Notes: a model not told the origin generated them from the sequence alone. DNA of 64,000 nt from Nepenthes gracilis (GCA_033239525.1 BSYO01000004.1:19196037-19260036); one strand, 5' to 3'; positions 36,360 through 48,216 are shown, counted from the first letter of the stretch. Numbers and translations are program-made.

Positions 36360-37340
36360 CTTTGTCAATGAGCTTCTAGGAGTGCCCTTGGAGTGCAAGA
36401 TTGAGTTTATGATATATCTATTCCAAGGGATTGCACTAGTTTTGAGAGCACTTTATCGGATAGCTATGCTGAGATATCTATTCCTAGGGATTGCACTAGT
36501 TTTGAGAGCACTTTATCGGATGGCTATGCTGAGTGAAAGGAGCGTAAGATTCAGTAATAGGAACTTCTTGACCAAGGTTTCATGAGATTTAACTTTTCTT
36601 TGTGAGGAATTCCCATGTTGTTCGTCAAAAAGAAGGATGAGTCGATGCATCTATATATTAATTACGGGAAACTCAAAAAAGCAACTATTAAATACAAGTT
36701 CCCATTGCCCTAGATTGATGACATTTTCTACCAATTGTAAGGGCCAAGAATGTTTTTGAAAATTGACTTACGATTACGTTATCATCAATTGAGAATCAAG
36801 GAGAGCAACGTCCAAAAGATGACTTCTCGCTCTAGATATGGATATTATAAGTTTTTAGTGATACACTTTAGTTTAACGAATGTACAAGTTGCATTTATGA
36901 ATAAAATGAGTAGGGTGTTCAAACCCTTTTTGGATGGTTTCATCATAGTTTAATTGATGACATATTAATTTACTCCAAGAATATTGTTGGTTATAAGGAA
37001 CATTTGAGGATTGTGTGGTAGAGATTGCGCAAGAATTGCTTGTGTGCGCGTGAATTTTAGCTAAATAAAGTCTAATTCTTAGGTCATGTTATTTTTAGAG
37101 ATGGAGTTTCTGTGGGCTCTTCTAAGATTGAGGTCATGATGGATTAGGTTAATTGGCCAATCCAACTGAGGTTAGGAGTTTTCTCGAGATATATAGACAT
37201 TACATGGGATTTGTTGAGGGCTATTTTTAGCAAAGCGATGCCAATAACCATGTTAATGTAGAAGGATTTTAAGTTTTGTGGTCTGATATTTATGGGTAGA
37301 GCTTTTAGGAGTTGAAGCAAATGATTGACTTTAGTACTAA
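36360..37340 (+). pseudogene. Del-2 reverse transcriptase remnant
   Basis: Motifs in order: VKKKDES region (36640), YKFPLP (36695), FLKIDLRLRYHQLRIKES (36750-36805) and YGYYKFLVIHFSLTN. Then comes a LIDDILIYSK active-site stretch read in a shifted frame, with the two Asp codons at 36956-36961, and an LGHVIF..GVS stretch. Many stops and frameshifts. It contains an in-frame 60-bp duplication near its start. Confidence 0.7.
36413..36532 (+). repeat. In-frame 60-bp tandem duplication
   Basis: 36413-36472 and 36473-36532 differ at only a few bases. It encodes IALVLRALYR twice, the proline-poor remnant of the run-in to RT (normally a single PYRMAP-like motif). Confidence 0.85.
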
Positions 37341-37740
37341 TTTTGACGATTACACTAGGTTCAAGTCACAGTGTGGTTTACTGTGACACTTCGTTGAGGG
37401 CCTTGGCTATGTTGATGCAACAAATGAAGGTAATCGCTTATGGGACTCGATGGTTAAAGACCTATGAGCAGAGATATATGGCATGACTTGGAGTTATGGT
37501 GATAGTTTTTGCATTGAAGATGTGGAGGCACTACTTGTGTAAGGAAAAGTTCATCATCTATGCCGATTATAATATATTGAAATACCTCTTCTATTAGTAT
37601 GAACTGAACATGCAATAGAGGCATTGCATGGATCTTCTTAAGAACTTTGGACACTAAATCATGTATCAGTTAGATAAGAAAAATATTACGGCCGACACAC
37701 TTAGTAGAAAATCAATCGTTCTAGGTTTCCCCTTCTTGAT
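37341..37740 (+). pseudogene. Del-2 RNase H remnant
   Basis: Readable pieces: CDTSLRALAMLMQQ, VIAYGTRWLKTYEQRYM, ALKMWRHYLCKEKFIIYADY and KKNITADTLSRKS. They hold the normal order of the RT-linked RNase H, including the final D of ADTLSRK. Several TAG and TGA stops interrupt it. Confidence 0.65.
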
Positions 37741-37989
37741 GAGAGAGTGAAGGATCGTGAAGGAGGTCGAGGATTTGTGATATCTAGTGGCACATGAGTG
37801 ATTCCTAGAAGATTGTATCTTACCTCCTAGTGTAGCCAATACTTTTGGAGCGGATCTAGATGGCATAGAGGGAGACCTAGTGCGATTAGGGATTATTGAG
37901 TTGCTACCTTGTGAGACCTAAGTAGAGTATGAGATTAGTAGGTATGGGACTCTCATATTCATAGGTAGGACCTACATTCCTAGCGTCGA

Positions 37990-38324
37990 GGAGTTAAGGA
38001 AGGAGATTATGGAGGAGGCACATCACTCGAGATATATGAAGCACCCCGATTTAATAATGATGTATTATGATAATGAGGACATTTTTGTGGAGTTGTTTGA
38101 AGAGAAATGTTACAATTCTTATTTCCAAATGCCCGATTTCTCAGCAAATCAAGGCAGAACACCAGAGGCGAATAGTGATGCTTCAATTGATGCTAATTTC
38201 GAGCTAAAAGTGGGAGCACATATTTATGAACTTAATCATTGGACTTCTAAAGACCACTAGAGGTATCAACACGATTTTTGTTGTTGTGAACTAATTGATT
38301 GTGTGGCAACCAGGACCCTGTTCA
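37990..38324 (+). pseudogene. Del-2 integrase, N-terminal part
   Basis: It starts with IMEEAHHSRYMKHPD (zinc-binding His region). After a frame change it reads QQIKAEHQR, KWEHIFMNLIIGLLKTTRG and FVVVN. These are the standard links from the HHCC finger to the catalytic core, with the first catalytic Asp replaced (MNL instead of MDF). It is cut at 38324 by a minus-strand LTR. The rest of this integrase is not in the window. Confidence 0.6.
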
Positions 38325-40700
38325 TGACTGTCGTCCAAATTCGATCACATGAAAAATTGTAAGTCACAAATCATCATTATATCATAACCATGAATGATAA
38401 AATATAATTATTATAATATAGAAACGATCATATATCAAAACTTAAAAAAAAAATGTAGCTCTAAAAATCTAAATAAAACAAAATAAAATATTGAATGCAT
38501 ATTTAGAGTATAAATAAAATAATATCCCCTTCAACTAGACTAAAAAATCTCTAATGTTTTCAATTCTGTTAAACTCTAGAGTTATCAGCCTCTAACTTTT
38601 TACTCTAGAAGAAAGAAATAATATGAGTGAATTAAAAGTCCAACAAATGATTTTAAATAATGTCAACAACACTAAAAATATTAAACTATCCAAAGAACTC
38701 ATCTATTAAATAATTAATAAATGATATTAATAATAACTCAATTGCAAATAAGCAACAAACACGACATCAACTATGGAAGGACATCCATAGGGTCCCAACA
38801 AACTCTAATCAATGTACCGTGGTCATAAAATATCCGTAATACTCGGGTCATTTCTGATATTTTTAAAAAATCTAGCACAACATAAGGTTATAACTATATG
38901 ATATATCAAAACTCTCCATAAATGTTTTTCTACTATTGTGATTGAAGGTTGTGTATTTATGCCCCAAATAGTTGGGTAAATATTATAGAGTTATCGACGT
39001 CCATGTTATCCTTACTGTCCTTGCAGCCTTCCTAGAAGTTATACTCATAACATATTTATACTATTTATTATTCATCTTACTAATAATATCCGTAATATTA
39101 TCTCATATGATAGTCATAAATTTATAATTATTCCACCTAGAAAATCAGTCGATCTCTACCACCAAATATTAAATAAATATTGAAAATGAGAGGCTACACT
39201 AAGATTTTATATACAAATATTTGTCCATATACCCTAGTGTTTTCTTACTCTCCCCTTTATTTGGCCACTAAGTGTCAAAAACTTACTCATATGATTCGTA
39301 AGGAATAAAAATAAAATTATAAAAATTAAGGAATATCATGAATAGCTAAGTATTTTGCATAGTCACGTTTCACTAATACCACAAATTTCTCTATCTACCT
39401 AATCTAGCCTTGAGATATTCCTTTCTACTCATCCTTATTCAATCACTTAGAGTAATGTTCTACTAATGAGTTAAAATTTTTCTTAGACCGAATCTTGCCA
39501 CTTGGCTACTAAGTAAACTACTAAGTATTCTATTTAAACCTTTTATTTTTCTAAGTCAAACTATAAAAATTTCTAATATTTTACTAAACTCATTCTATAA
39601 TCATAATTATTAAGTATCTAATCACCTATTTCACCTCTAAGGATGCAGTCACCATACTATGATATCTCATATCAATTATCTATCTTTTCTAACATATCAA
39701 TTATTATGCATTATGAAAACCATATTAAAATAATTTAGCATATACTAAAAATTAAAGAAACACTTGGAAAGTCATCCACTATACACATGGCCGACTTTAG
39801 AAGAGTAAGAGAACATTATTTATCCACTAGACACATGGCCTACTTTAGAAGAGTAAGAGAACATTATTTTCTCTCATCTTCTATTATCAATTTTTTACAA
39901 GTTAATTATAAAATTATATATGTAACTCTCCGGCCATTTTTTAATTAATCTAGCCACTGAGATTTTTAACATGCTACTTCTTTATTATTTTGATTTTTAT
40001 TATTATGTATATCAGAAAAATTATAAAGTGTTATAATACTCTTTAAACTATTCCTAATATTAAATCTCAAATTCTAAATCTAATGATTATAATAATCATG
40101 CTACTAGAATTAGATCAAAGCATTGGATTACAACATTTGGGACACCACTTCTCAATTAACATTCTCAATTTTTCTTTTTAAATCATAATTGGCTATTTAA
40201 ATGTTCCTTCTTAACTATGACATATAAGAGTGTAGAACAAAAATTTCAATAAGAAAATTAAGGTTTACTTGTTAGAAAATCAAGAGATGAATAAGGAAGG
40301 CCATAAGTTTATTTGCCTCAATATTAAATGTTTCTTACTTCTTGTTTTTCTCCTTCTCAGTCATTTTCTCCTTGGATTTAGCATTATTTTTTCAAAGAAC
40401 CTGTAATAGATTTTTTTTTTTCCTCTCCCTTCACCCTTATTTTTTCTTTAAAATAGTTACATAATTTTGTGTAAGGATTATGCTTATACAGTTTTTTTTA
40501 GGAGGCAAACCGTTAATACTTAGAAAATTCTTGAAAAAGTTGACAAATTCTCTCTAACCAAATCTGAGTAAAACTTCCATCTTTATTCAGAAAAAATTAT
40601 CTCTTATTATTCATAATATATAATGGGCAATTTGGTCATTTATGTACAAAATAAGAATAGGGTCAATTCACTAATTATAAAAATGCTGTTCTTTTTATTA
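38325..40700 (-). mobile_element. Del-like LTR, minus strand (right end approximate)
   Basis: The left edge TGACTGTCGTCC resembles those at 1581 and 27716. A CTAGAAGAAAG...GAGTGAATT...CCAACAAAT block (38605-38650) matches 28220-28265. A pyrimidine-rich zone at 40410-40460 matches that LTR's promoter zone. The integrase sequence of Del-2 stops exactly at its left edge. The right end lies somewhere before 40792. Confidence 0.45.
39774..39869. repeat. 48-bp tandem duplication
   Basis: ATCCACTA.ACACATGGCC to AGAACATTATTT is repeated once with a 48-bp step. Confidence 0.85.
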
Positions 40701-40819
40701 AATATTAAGTTAATTACAAAAATAATTTTTCTAATAAAAATAATAAACTTATAATATTCAATTATTTAAAATAAATTAGTAATTATATATTATGTAATGT
40801 CCGGATATTTTTATAAAGA

Positions 40820-41771
40820 TGTTGCGTTTCGAGTCCGCGGTTACCGTACGGATTAGGGAGCCTTCGGATTCCTTAGCACGCGGCGGCGTCGGTCGAAGGG
40901 TCCGGTCTCCGTCGCTATGAACCTGGACCTGCACAGCACAAACAACGAACAAGAGGTCATGGGTCCGGCAGGATTTCTCCCACCGAGGTCGCTCCGACGC
41001 TCAAGTCAACAAATTCCCTCAATGAACGGAAATGGCGCACGCTAAAGGGCGGTGCGCGGATGAATACTGTAAAAGCGTAAGAGATGCTCGTGTGATGATA
41101 TGGAGAATGCAGTGAGCAGGTTGTGGAAGGCCTGGCTTCCTTGATGCACCGCAGGGGGTGGCTGACTTTCCCGTAGTCTAAGTAGACGTGGGGTGAGTAA
41201 TCGTGAGCTAGCTCGTGCCAGACGGAAGTGAGTCAATCCTCAGTTCCAGCTCGTTACTTTCTTGTGACCAAGTCGAGAAGAAGGAAGCTCAGAGCTCGTT
41301 AGTTGAGTTCGAGTCGAAATCGGAATCCTTTCTTTGTGGGAAAGGAGAGCCTTTTATAGGCCCTTCCCCGTTGGACACTGGGTGCCAGAATGCCTGTTGT
41401 GAGGGCTTTCGCGCCGCTGGTCACTGTCGTGGACAGCTGGTCATGTCGGTTGTCCTCTTACCGTGGCTGGCACGCTTCTGGGCGTTGCTGGCCACACCCG
41501 ATTTTTCCCTGAGCGAGGATTGGTTGGTTGCCTGCAGGCGGCTGCGGGAGCCGTTGGCGCTGCACCATCTACTCCTCTATTGGCTAGTCTTTTCGCCTTT
41601 TCGCCGATTTTTCGGCAACGCATTAAATGCGTTGCAGAGTTCCGTTGCCTTCTGCCAGCATGGGCTCTTTTACGCGTTTCGGTTGTTGGGCTGGGCTAAC
41701 CAACCTGCACGGGCTTCTAAACCTTTCGTGGGCCTCGGGATTCTTCATGGGACAGGACATGGGACCCAACA
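40820..41771 (-). repeat. 3' LTR of the Tat element
   Basis: 952 bp, TGTTGCG...CCCAACA on the plus strand. The 5' LTR partner is at 52633-53570. ORFs over it (for example 41215-41775) are not genes. Confidence 0.9.
41351..41359 (-). promoter_or_regulatory. TATA box in the 3' LTR
   Basis: CTATAAAAG on the minus strand, conserved at the same place in the other LTR. Confidence 0.6.
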
Positions 41772-41790
41772 CTAGCCCCCATGCCTGGGC
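41772..41790 (-). promoter_or_regulatory. Polypurine tract of the Tat element
   Basis: On the minus strand GGCATGGGGGCTAG ends directly at the start of the 3' LTR. Confidence 0.7.
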
Positions 41791-42929
41791 CGGCCAGTGG
41801 TTGGGCCGGGCATGTCCCTTGGGCCCATTCCGCAGCTTCACATCCTTCCTTGTGCCGCGCTATTTGTTCGTCGTTTTTTGGGTTCGCGCCTTCCCTAGGA
41901 GGCTGGACAGGCTTTTCAGGCGCTGCTGTGATTTGTCTCTTCACCGGGTAAGAGCTACACGCCTTGAGTTGAATCTGATTGGGGGTCTTCCCTGTTCCAC
42001 GAAAGACGTCTGCTTGTTGCTACGAAGCTTTGAGTAGATGGATGGCTCGCGCCCTGCCAATAAATAGGAGGAGTACTCGAGCAGGTGGTGCACAGACCTT
42101 GGTTGCCTTTGGAGAAGCAATGAGGAGATTCTGGCTCAGCCCGCCCTCTGCGGGTGTTCGAGAAGAAGTCGGATGGTTCAGCCTGACGCTTGCGGCCTTT
42201 GTCGAAAATCGTTCCAACTTCCATGCGGCTGCCCGCCTTTGGTGCTAACGAGAGTGGCTCGACCATTCTGCTGTCGTCGTGTATCTCCTCCCGGGTTGTG
42301 GCTCACCTAGCCCAGGGTAGAGTCTTGGCGGAACCTCTACGGTTATGTCTCCTGCCAGCAGAGGCTGTCGCTCATGATCTCCCTACTCGTTGGGCTAGAG
42401 TGCCAACCGTGGAGGGATCTCGGGGCTAGAAACCCAGCGAGGGAGTGGGGGGTCCTCACCCTACTACCTCTAAGGGCTTTCTTGGCCTCGGTGCTTACCC
42501 CACCCTGGTGGATGGCGTTTCGGCGACTTCCACTGGGGGATGCTTCTCGCCTCAAAACCAGTCCGCTCGGCGAACCACCGACGGCTCCAGCCGTGGGGAT
42601 CCCATATGGATCACGTTCGCCAAGCTCATCTGGGGCATGGCAATGGAGCATACGGGGCCTCGCACCGTAGTCTTCCTTCGTCTTTCTTGTAGCCTTATTG
42701 CTACAAATTCTGTACTTTGTAAGAAAGCATTGATTAATAAAAGAAGTAGGCCCTTTTTGCCTTCATTTTCCTCTTGCCTTTGTGCGTACTTCTCTTTGGC
42801 TGGCGACTTCTTCCGGTGATTTGTTTTCGACTTTGCGTGAGCAGAAGGGTCGCTGCTGGTGGTCGCGTCCTTTGGCGTGACCGGTGCATTTAATGCCCGT
42901 GCGGTCAGGAGACGTCGCGTCGTGGAGCC
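41791..42929. other. Non-coding 3' internal region of the Tat element
   Basis: GC-rich with many overlapping frames on both strands and no recognisable domain. An AATAAA at about 42735 on the plus strand followed by T-rich sequence may end an antisense transcript. Confidence 0.4.
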
Positions 42930-43040
42930 TTGCCTGAGAAACTCGCGAGGCTTTATGGGCCTTCCACGTGTAAAATCCCCATTGGCCACGCTTTGATGCC
43001 TCCTGCCCTTTGGAGTTGCTGCATTTTCAGGAGAAAACTC

Positions 43041-43051
43041 GCCTATTTAAA
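43041..43051 (+). promoter_or_regulatory. TATA-like box before the short antisense ORF
   Basis: CTATTTAAAC about 100 bp upstream of the first clearly protein-like codons of the short antisense ORF. Confidence 0.4.
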
Positions 43052-43145
43052 CGCGCCACTGTCTCCTGGAACCTTGCACTTCTTTGCACCTGCGTGTTTA
43101 TCGGTAGTTTGCTCTCTCCGTGTGTGCTTTCTTGCTGCAAAATTG

Positions 43146-43733
43146 ATAGAAGACTCCTCTTATGACTCGGAACGCTCTTCTGACGAGTCTGAGTTTGGCT
43201 CTCACACTCCCAGGACTTCGGGAGCCGGTTCTTCAAGATGGGCTTGCTCCGAATCCACGGTGGTGGGCCCTTCTCAGAATCGGAGAGCTCCTCCGGGTTT
43301 CGAGAGGGTTGAGCCGCGTGCTGGGGCGGCTGCTGCTGAGGTAGAGTGGCTAAGGGCCCGCGTTGCACATCTGGAAGGCGCTTGGGCTGAATCGGAGGCC
43401 AGGGCCACACGTCTTGTTGGCGCCAATGTGGGAGCGCAGGCCCGCATACTGGCTCTTAACGGAGAGATCTAGCAGCTGAGGCAACAACATGAGGCTGAGG
43501 TTGCTGAGCTGCGGTTGGAGCTGAGGATGAGGCTTCGGCTGGAGGGAGTGAATCCTGCCCTGGAGCATAGTTATCTTGATGCCGTAAGGCTTTGTCGGAG
43601 GCTGGCATCGTTGGAGGATTCAAACTTCCGCGTGGGTGTTCTAGACCCTCGCAACTCAAATGCTCGGACTCGCGAACAGTTGGTGGACTACCACATCCCA
43701 AGCTCTTCCACAGGCCATTGGGACATTAGCTAG
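43146..43733 (+). pseudogene. Short antisense ORF of the Tat element, coiled coil
   Basis: One plus-strand frame opposite to gag-pol. It is open from upstream (ATG at 42930) to 43733 except for a TAG at 43470-43472, probably once CAG. It begins with an acidic Ser-rich part (EDSSYDSERSSDESEFGS) and passes through a Pro/Gly linker. A helix-forming heptad-like region follows (VEWLRARVAHLEGAWAESEA, continuing with Q/E/L repeats after the stop). It ends in HIPSSSTGHWDIS. The real start is unclear. Function unknown. Similar coiled coils end the long antisense ORF downstream, so they could be related parts of one earlier gene. Confidence 0.5.
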
Positions 43734-44097
43734 ATTGCTACTTTTTGCTGTTGCCCCGTTTTTTTGTAACTGCTGTAACGGGATCTGCTAATATAATGAA
43801 ATTTGCTATTTCGTCGCACCGTTTTGTCTTCTGAACTCCTTGCTTCTTGATTGGTTTTTCCTGTTTTGTGTTACCGTGCGCCTCTTCATGGGCTTCACTA
43901 TCGTGACCCTCTATTTAATGCGGAGGCGCCAGCGCGGATCCCCGTCAGACGGCTGAGGGGACGCGCCTGTCAGTCTGGCGTTTAGCCATGATTGCGGATG
44001 ATTTTGGATCCTTCGGCGCGTTGTGAAGCCAGCACGTGTCCCGATCGTCTGCAGGGGAGAGCCGCTTTGGCTTCCCGCCTTTTGGCTTTCCGTTGTC

Positions 44098-44106
44098 TAT
44101 TTAAAT
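44098..44106 (+). promoter_or_regulatory. TATA-like box before the long antisense ORF
   Basis: TATTTAAAT 75 bp before the ATG at 44181. A GA-repeat leader (44169-44180) lies directly before that ATG. Another TATTTAAT is at 43912-43919. Confidence 0.45.
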
Positions 44107-44180
44107 CAATCGGGGATTGCTTCCCTCCTTCTGCTGAGATTTTTCTTGTAACGTACTTGTGTCAACCGAGAGAGAGAGAG

Positions 44181-46076
44181 ATGGCGAAAAAGAGAGAGAG
44201 CACTTCTTCTTCCCAGGCTCCCAGAGCCACTCGTCACGGTATTCATAACACCGAGTCCGTCCTAACTGGCGGAGCCATTGCTTCTCTCGTGGCTAACTAC
44301 GGCCTTTCCACCGATTGGAGTTACTGTGTCCCTGGCGGATTGGATAGAGCCAGTGCACCCCCAGCGGGCTATATCACGGTGTACGAGCACCATCTGAGGG
44401 GGGCCTTCGTTACCCTATGCACTGCACGCTGTATGAGTTCCGGTGGCGAGGCTTCACCCCAACGCCTTGCGCTATTTGGTGTCCCTGTGTATCTTTGCCC
44501 ACCTTTATGGTGGCTCTTTCGATGCCAAGGCGGCGAGGTTGATCTTCCGGTTCACGAAGTCGGAGGATTGGGTGTCGATGTCCCCCAAGGCGGGGTTCCG
44601 CTTTCGCAGAACCAACCCTGACTAGGTAAAGGGCTGGAAGGAGCGCTTCTTCTTTCTGCAGGAGCCCCCTGACTCTGAACTCTGGCGAATGTGGGGCCCG
44701 ATTTCAGGATACTTCCGAAAAAGCCGTCGGGCCGAGGGCCGCGTGGAGTCGGGGGCCAAGCGATATCCGCCATCAAGTCTGAAGAGGCGAAGTTCTCAAT
44801 CCAGGGTTACTTCTTGACTTCCATCACATTCGAGGCCTGCAAAATGGGGACCTCCTTCGGACGGAAAATCGCCGGCTCGGGCAAAAGAGATCTTGGAGAT
44901 ACAGCCACTCCTCCATGTCCGAGGGGAACGAGCAGGAAAGCTGTTCATTATTGGAGTCGTCGACAGACGAACGATGAGATGAGGCCGCCTTAAAGAGGCT
45001 GAAGGAGGCCGAGGGGACTTCCACGCGGAGGTCCAGGAGACAGATCGTCGGTTCTTCTGTTGTGGTGGGAAGTCCGGCTTCGAAGAGACCCACGAGCGCG
45101 GGTCGCCAGGGGGAAACCGCCGAGCCGTCGTTGACTTTGATCGCGGGACTAGCCGCTCACGAAGTTTACGAGGTGGAGTCTCGACCCACTGGGAGTCCCC
45201 TCGCTTGCTCCACTGCGGAGGGGTCTGCGGACGCCGCCCTAGAGGTGAAGGATGACGTTGTCGTTCTTGAGGATCCGGAGGGGCCGCTTATAGCCGCGCC
45301 TATGCTGATACCGGAGGCTAGGGGGCCTGTAAAGCCGACAGTGATCTTCGTGGAGCCTATCTCGGAATACAGGCTCCCTGAAGGTTTGGCCCCTTCTCCA
45401 GAGGAAGGCGTCACGCTCACTGCTGATCCGGTCCAGGTTGGCGAGGGGGCATCCGGGATGTCCTCGTGGCAGGAGCCGCCGAGCGTTCCTACGGCCGTTG
45501 CCCTTCCAGTCAGCCCGCCTCCAGCAGGCGAAGGAGCGGAACCTCAAGGAGAGGCTCTTTCGGGTGAACTTGCGTGCTCTCCAAGCGTCGCCCCTTCTCA
45601 GGTATGGTTGCTTCAATCTGGCCTTCCTCCACTGTTGCCTGCCTTGGGAGTGCTTCTGATGTCGCTTCTTATGCAGACTCCAGGTAGTGCCAACCCTTTT
45701 GATGCATTGACCTTCCTCCTTCAAGGGGACTTGCAGCAGGTCATCTCCAGCGGAAGGGCCCAATTCGCATCTCTCGAAGAGGAGAATGGGCGCCTGTAGC
45801 AGAGAGTGGCGCAGCTGGAAGCCCTACTCGTTGCCTCAGAGGACCATATTGCCAGGTTGGTTAGAGACATGGTTGGCCGGTTCTCTCCGTCGGAATCACG
45901 GCTGGCGTTGGAGGCTCGGTATTGGGAGGGTATCCGCCTGATGCCGCAAGATCGCCTCCTTGGTGGCTCCCCACGTTCCTGAGGGAGTCTTTCATCCGGG
46001 GAACACAGGGATACGGGAGGCATCTCGCCTGAGGAACTTTCATGAGGAGGCTGCTCCGTCATGTCTACCCGATTAG
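44181..46076 (+). pseudogene. Long antisense ORF, putative gypsy-type transposon protein family
   Basis: It starts MAKKRESTSSSQAPRATRHG at 44181, after a TATA-like box. The YITVYEHHLRG stretch (to 44400), LRYPMHCTLYEF in a second frame, then LHPNALRYLVSLCIFAHLYG and SPKAGFRFR in a third frame (to 44622) are typical of this family. It is the plant family known as putative gypsy type transposon protein (Pfam Transposase_28), found antisense in Tat-lineage elements. After a TAG at 44623 come VKGWKERFFFLQ, a long acidic, Pro-rich linker (45062-45700) and a coiled coil (EENGRL, stop, QRVAQLEALL). After a frame change it ends LRNFHEEAAPSCLPD at 46076. Biochemical role unknown. At least three frame changes and several stops make it non-functional here. 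Confidence 0.6.
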
Positions 46077-47071
46077 TCTCCGTTTGTGTTGGTTGTTAGA
46101 CCGTCCTTTGCTTTTGTATCATACTTGTTTCTTGTATATGAATGGAAAGTGGCTATTTCTTCTTTGCACTTGTGCTTCTTCTATCGTGAGATGTCTCTTG
46201 CAATCTTCGTTTGCTGTAATCTGTGGGATTACTTCCCATGCTTGAATGTTAAGCTCTTCGGAGCCATTGTTGCTAAGGCCCTATCCAGACGCCTTCTTGC
46301 GTGGTGCTCGTTCTTCGTAATAGGGTGTCGTCGCAGCTCAAGCGTTTAGTGGGAAGCTCGATCCGGTAGAACGGATGTTGTCGCAAGTCCCGTGGAGCCT
46401 CAGCGAGGGTCAGCACGGTTGTCAGGCCGCGGTGACCGGACTCCGGGGTCTAGGCCTTGGTCGCGTATAATTGCGGGAGGAGTGTGGCCCCTGCTCAAGG
46501 CGCTTGTAATCACCAAGTTAAGGTCCTAGCCCACGACCATTGTAGACTGAGGGTGCTCTCTTCTGTTCAAGAAGGTCGCCACACGCCTGTAATTTTTGCC
46601 CCCTAAGGTTTTGTCGGCCGTAGATTGGGGACTTCAGAAGCCCCCAGGCCTGATGCTTTGACCGCCTGGGTCGTCGGCGCGAAGCCTGTTTGGTGAGATG
46701 TCTCAGCCTGTAAGTGGCTCCCTTCGGGCCGTCTAGCGCGGAGCTTAATCTCTGGGGGGCCGCTCGGGCCCACTGGCGCGGAGCTAAAATGTATAAAGCT
46801 GCCCCCAGGCCATCTGGCGTGGGGACGAAGTCCTGGGACGGTCGATTTTAGACCGCCTGGCGCTGGGCCAAGGACTAGTTTTACGGACGGACGCTTGTCC
46901 TCCCGACTTAGGGGTAGTCTAGGTCGTATGATTTAAGGATGCAATGCGTGTCATCAATTCACACAAATGAAGATGCAGGATGGAAAGAATGACTTTACTG
47001 ATAAAAGACAAATCACATGTCCAAGCATTCACTATGATGCATGTGCGTGCCTTACTTGGGCTGATGTAGCG
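46077..47071. other. Spacer between antisense ORF and integrase
   Basis: GC-rich, no protein-like frame beyond short pieces. It probably holds the 3' end of the antisense transcript and the end of the pol transcript region. Confidence 0.4.
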
Positions 47072-48215
47072 CTACTGGTAGTATTTCTTTAAGTTGGCGG
47101 CGTTCCAGGTCTGCGGGACCAGTTTGCCGTTCTGGGCGCGTAGCTTGTACGCTCCGCTCCGGAGGATTACGGAGACGAGGAACGGTCCCTCCCACGCAGG
47201 GGAGAGTTTGTTCCTGTTCGCGGTCTTTCCCGCCGCCTCTACGCTCCAGAGGACCAGATCTCCAACTTCTAGTGGGCGTGCCTTTACCCGTTTGTTATAG
47301 TACCGTGCGACTCGCTGCTGATAGGCCGCAGTTCGTAGTCGTGCGGCATCTCGAACTTCCGAGAGCAGGTCCAGACTTTCCTGGAGCCTTTGTTCATTGG
47401 TGGCTGGGTCGAAGCATTCAATCAGCAGGCTTTGCATTCCCACCTCCACGGGGACCACAAAAATCGGCCCAAGCAAAGGTTGAGGGCGTCTCCTTGTCGG
47501 CTCCCTCGCGATTTGTTCGATCACGATCACAAAGACGGACGGTAGCTCCTTAGTCCGAGCCCCAATCTTCCAAATTGGTTTTCAATCCATGCAGCAATGT
47601 GCGGTTGGTGATCTCGACCTGTCCGTTTGCCTGAGGGTGCGCCACGGACGTATGTATAAGTTTGATGCGAAGGTCGCGGCAGTACTTCGTAAAGCGCTTG
47701 CCAGTGAATTGGGTTTTGTTATCGGTCACCACGACCTCAGGGATCCCAAAGCGGCAAACGATATCTTGACGGAGGAATTCCGTCGCATTCTGCTCTGTAA
47801 TCTTGGCGAGAGGGATGTCTTCCACACACTTGGTAAAGTAGTCGATGCCGATGATCAAGAATTTTCTTTGTCCGGCAGCCAGAGGTAGGGGCCCAAGTAT
47901 GTCGAGCCCCCATCGTGCGAACGACCATGGGGATTAGAGATAGTGCAGCTCTGTGTGCGGCTGGTGCGTTATATTGCCATGGACCTGGCAACTTTCACAC
48001 TTCCGGACGAATTTCATGGCGTCTCGCTTCATGGTGGGCCAGTAGAACCCTTGCCGCATGACATGGAATGCTAAGTTCTTGCCGCCGATGTGTGAGCCGC
48101 ACAGTTCCAGATGCACTTTTGCCAGCACGTAATCGGCTTCCTCTGGCGTGAGGCACTTCAGGAGGGGAGTGGAGTATCCTCGCCTGTATAGTCTCTCATT
48201 CAGGATCGTGTACCA
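47072..48215 (-). pseudogene. Integrase of the Tat element
   Basis: It joins element DNA into the chromosome. In order on the minus strand: zinc-binding region (CGSHIGG ... KCESCQ, at about 48090-47990), a core with the first Asp in GLDILGPLP, the second in VVVTDNKTQFT, and the Glu in QANGQVEITNRT, then the C-terminal VGDLVLWSVEAAGK ... KLVPQTWNAANLKKYY. All three catalytic acidic residues remain. Lys replaces the usual Gly after TDN. A TAA at 47934-47936 and about three frame changes between 47560 and 47440 break the frame. The preceding TGA at 48216-48218 separates it from RNase H. Confidence 0.85.
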
Positions 48216-48216
48216 T

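Noticed and set aside
41215..42037. Plus-strand ORFs of 186 and 136 codons
   Set aside because: Cover the 3' LTR and PPT of the Tat element. No domain; a corresponding frame also appears over the other LTR.
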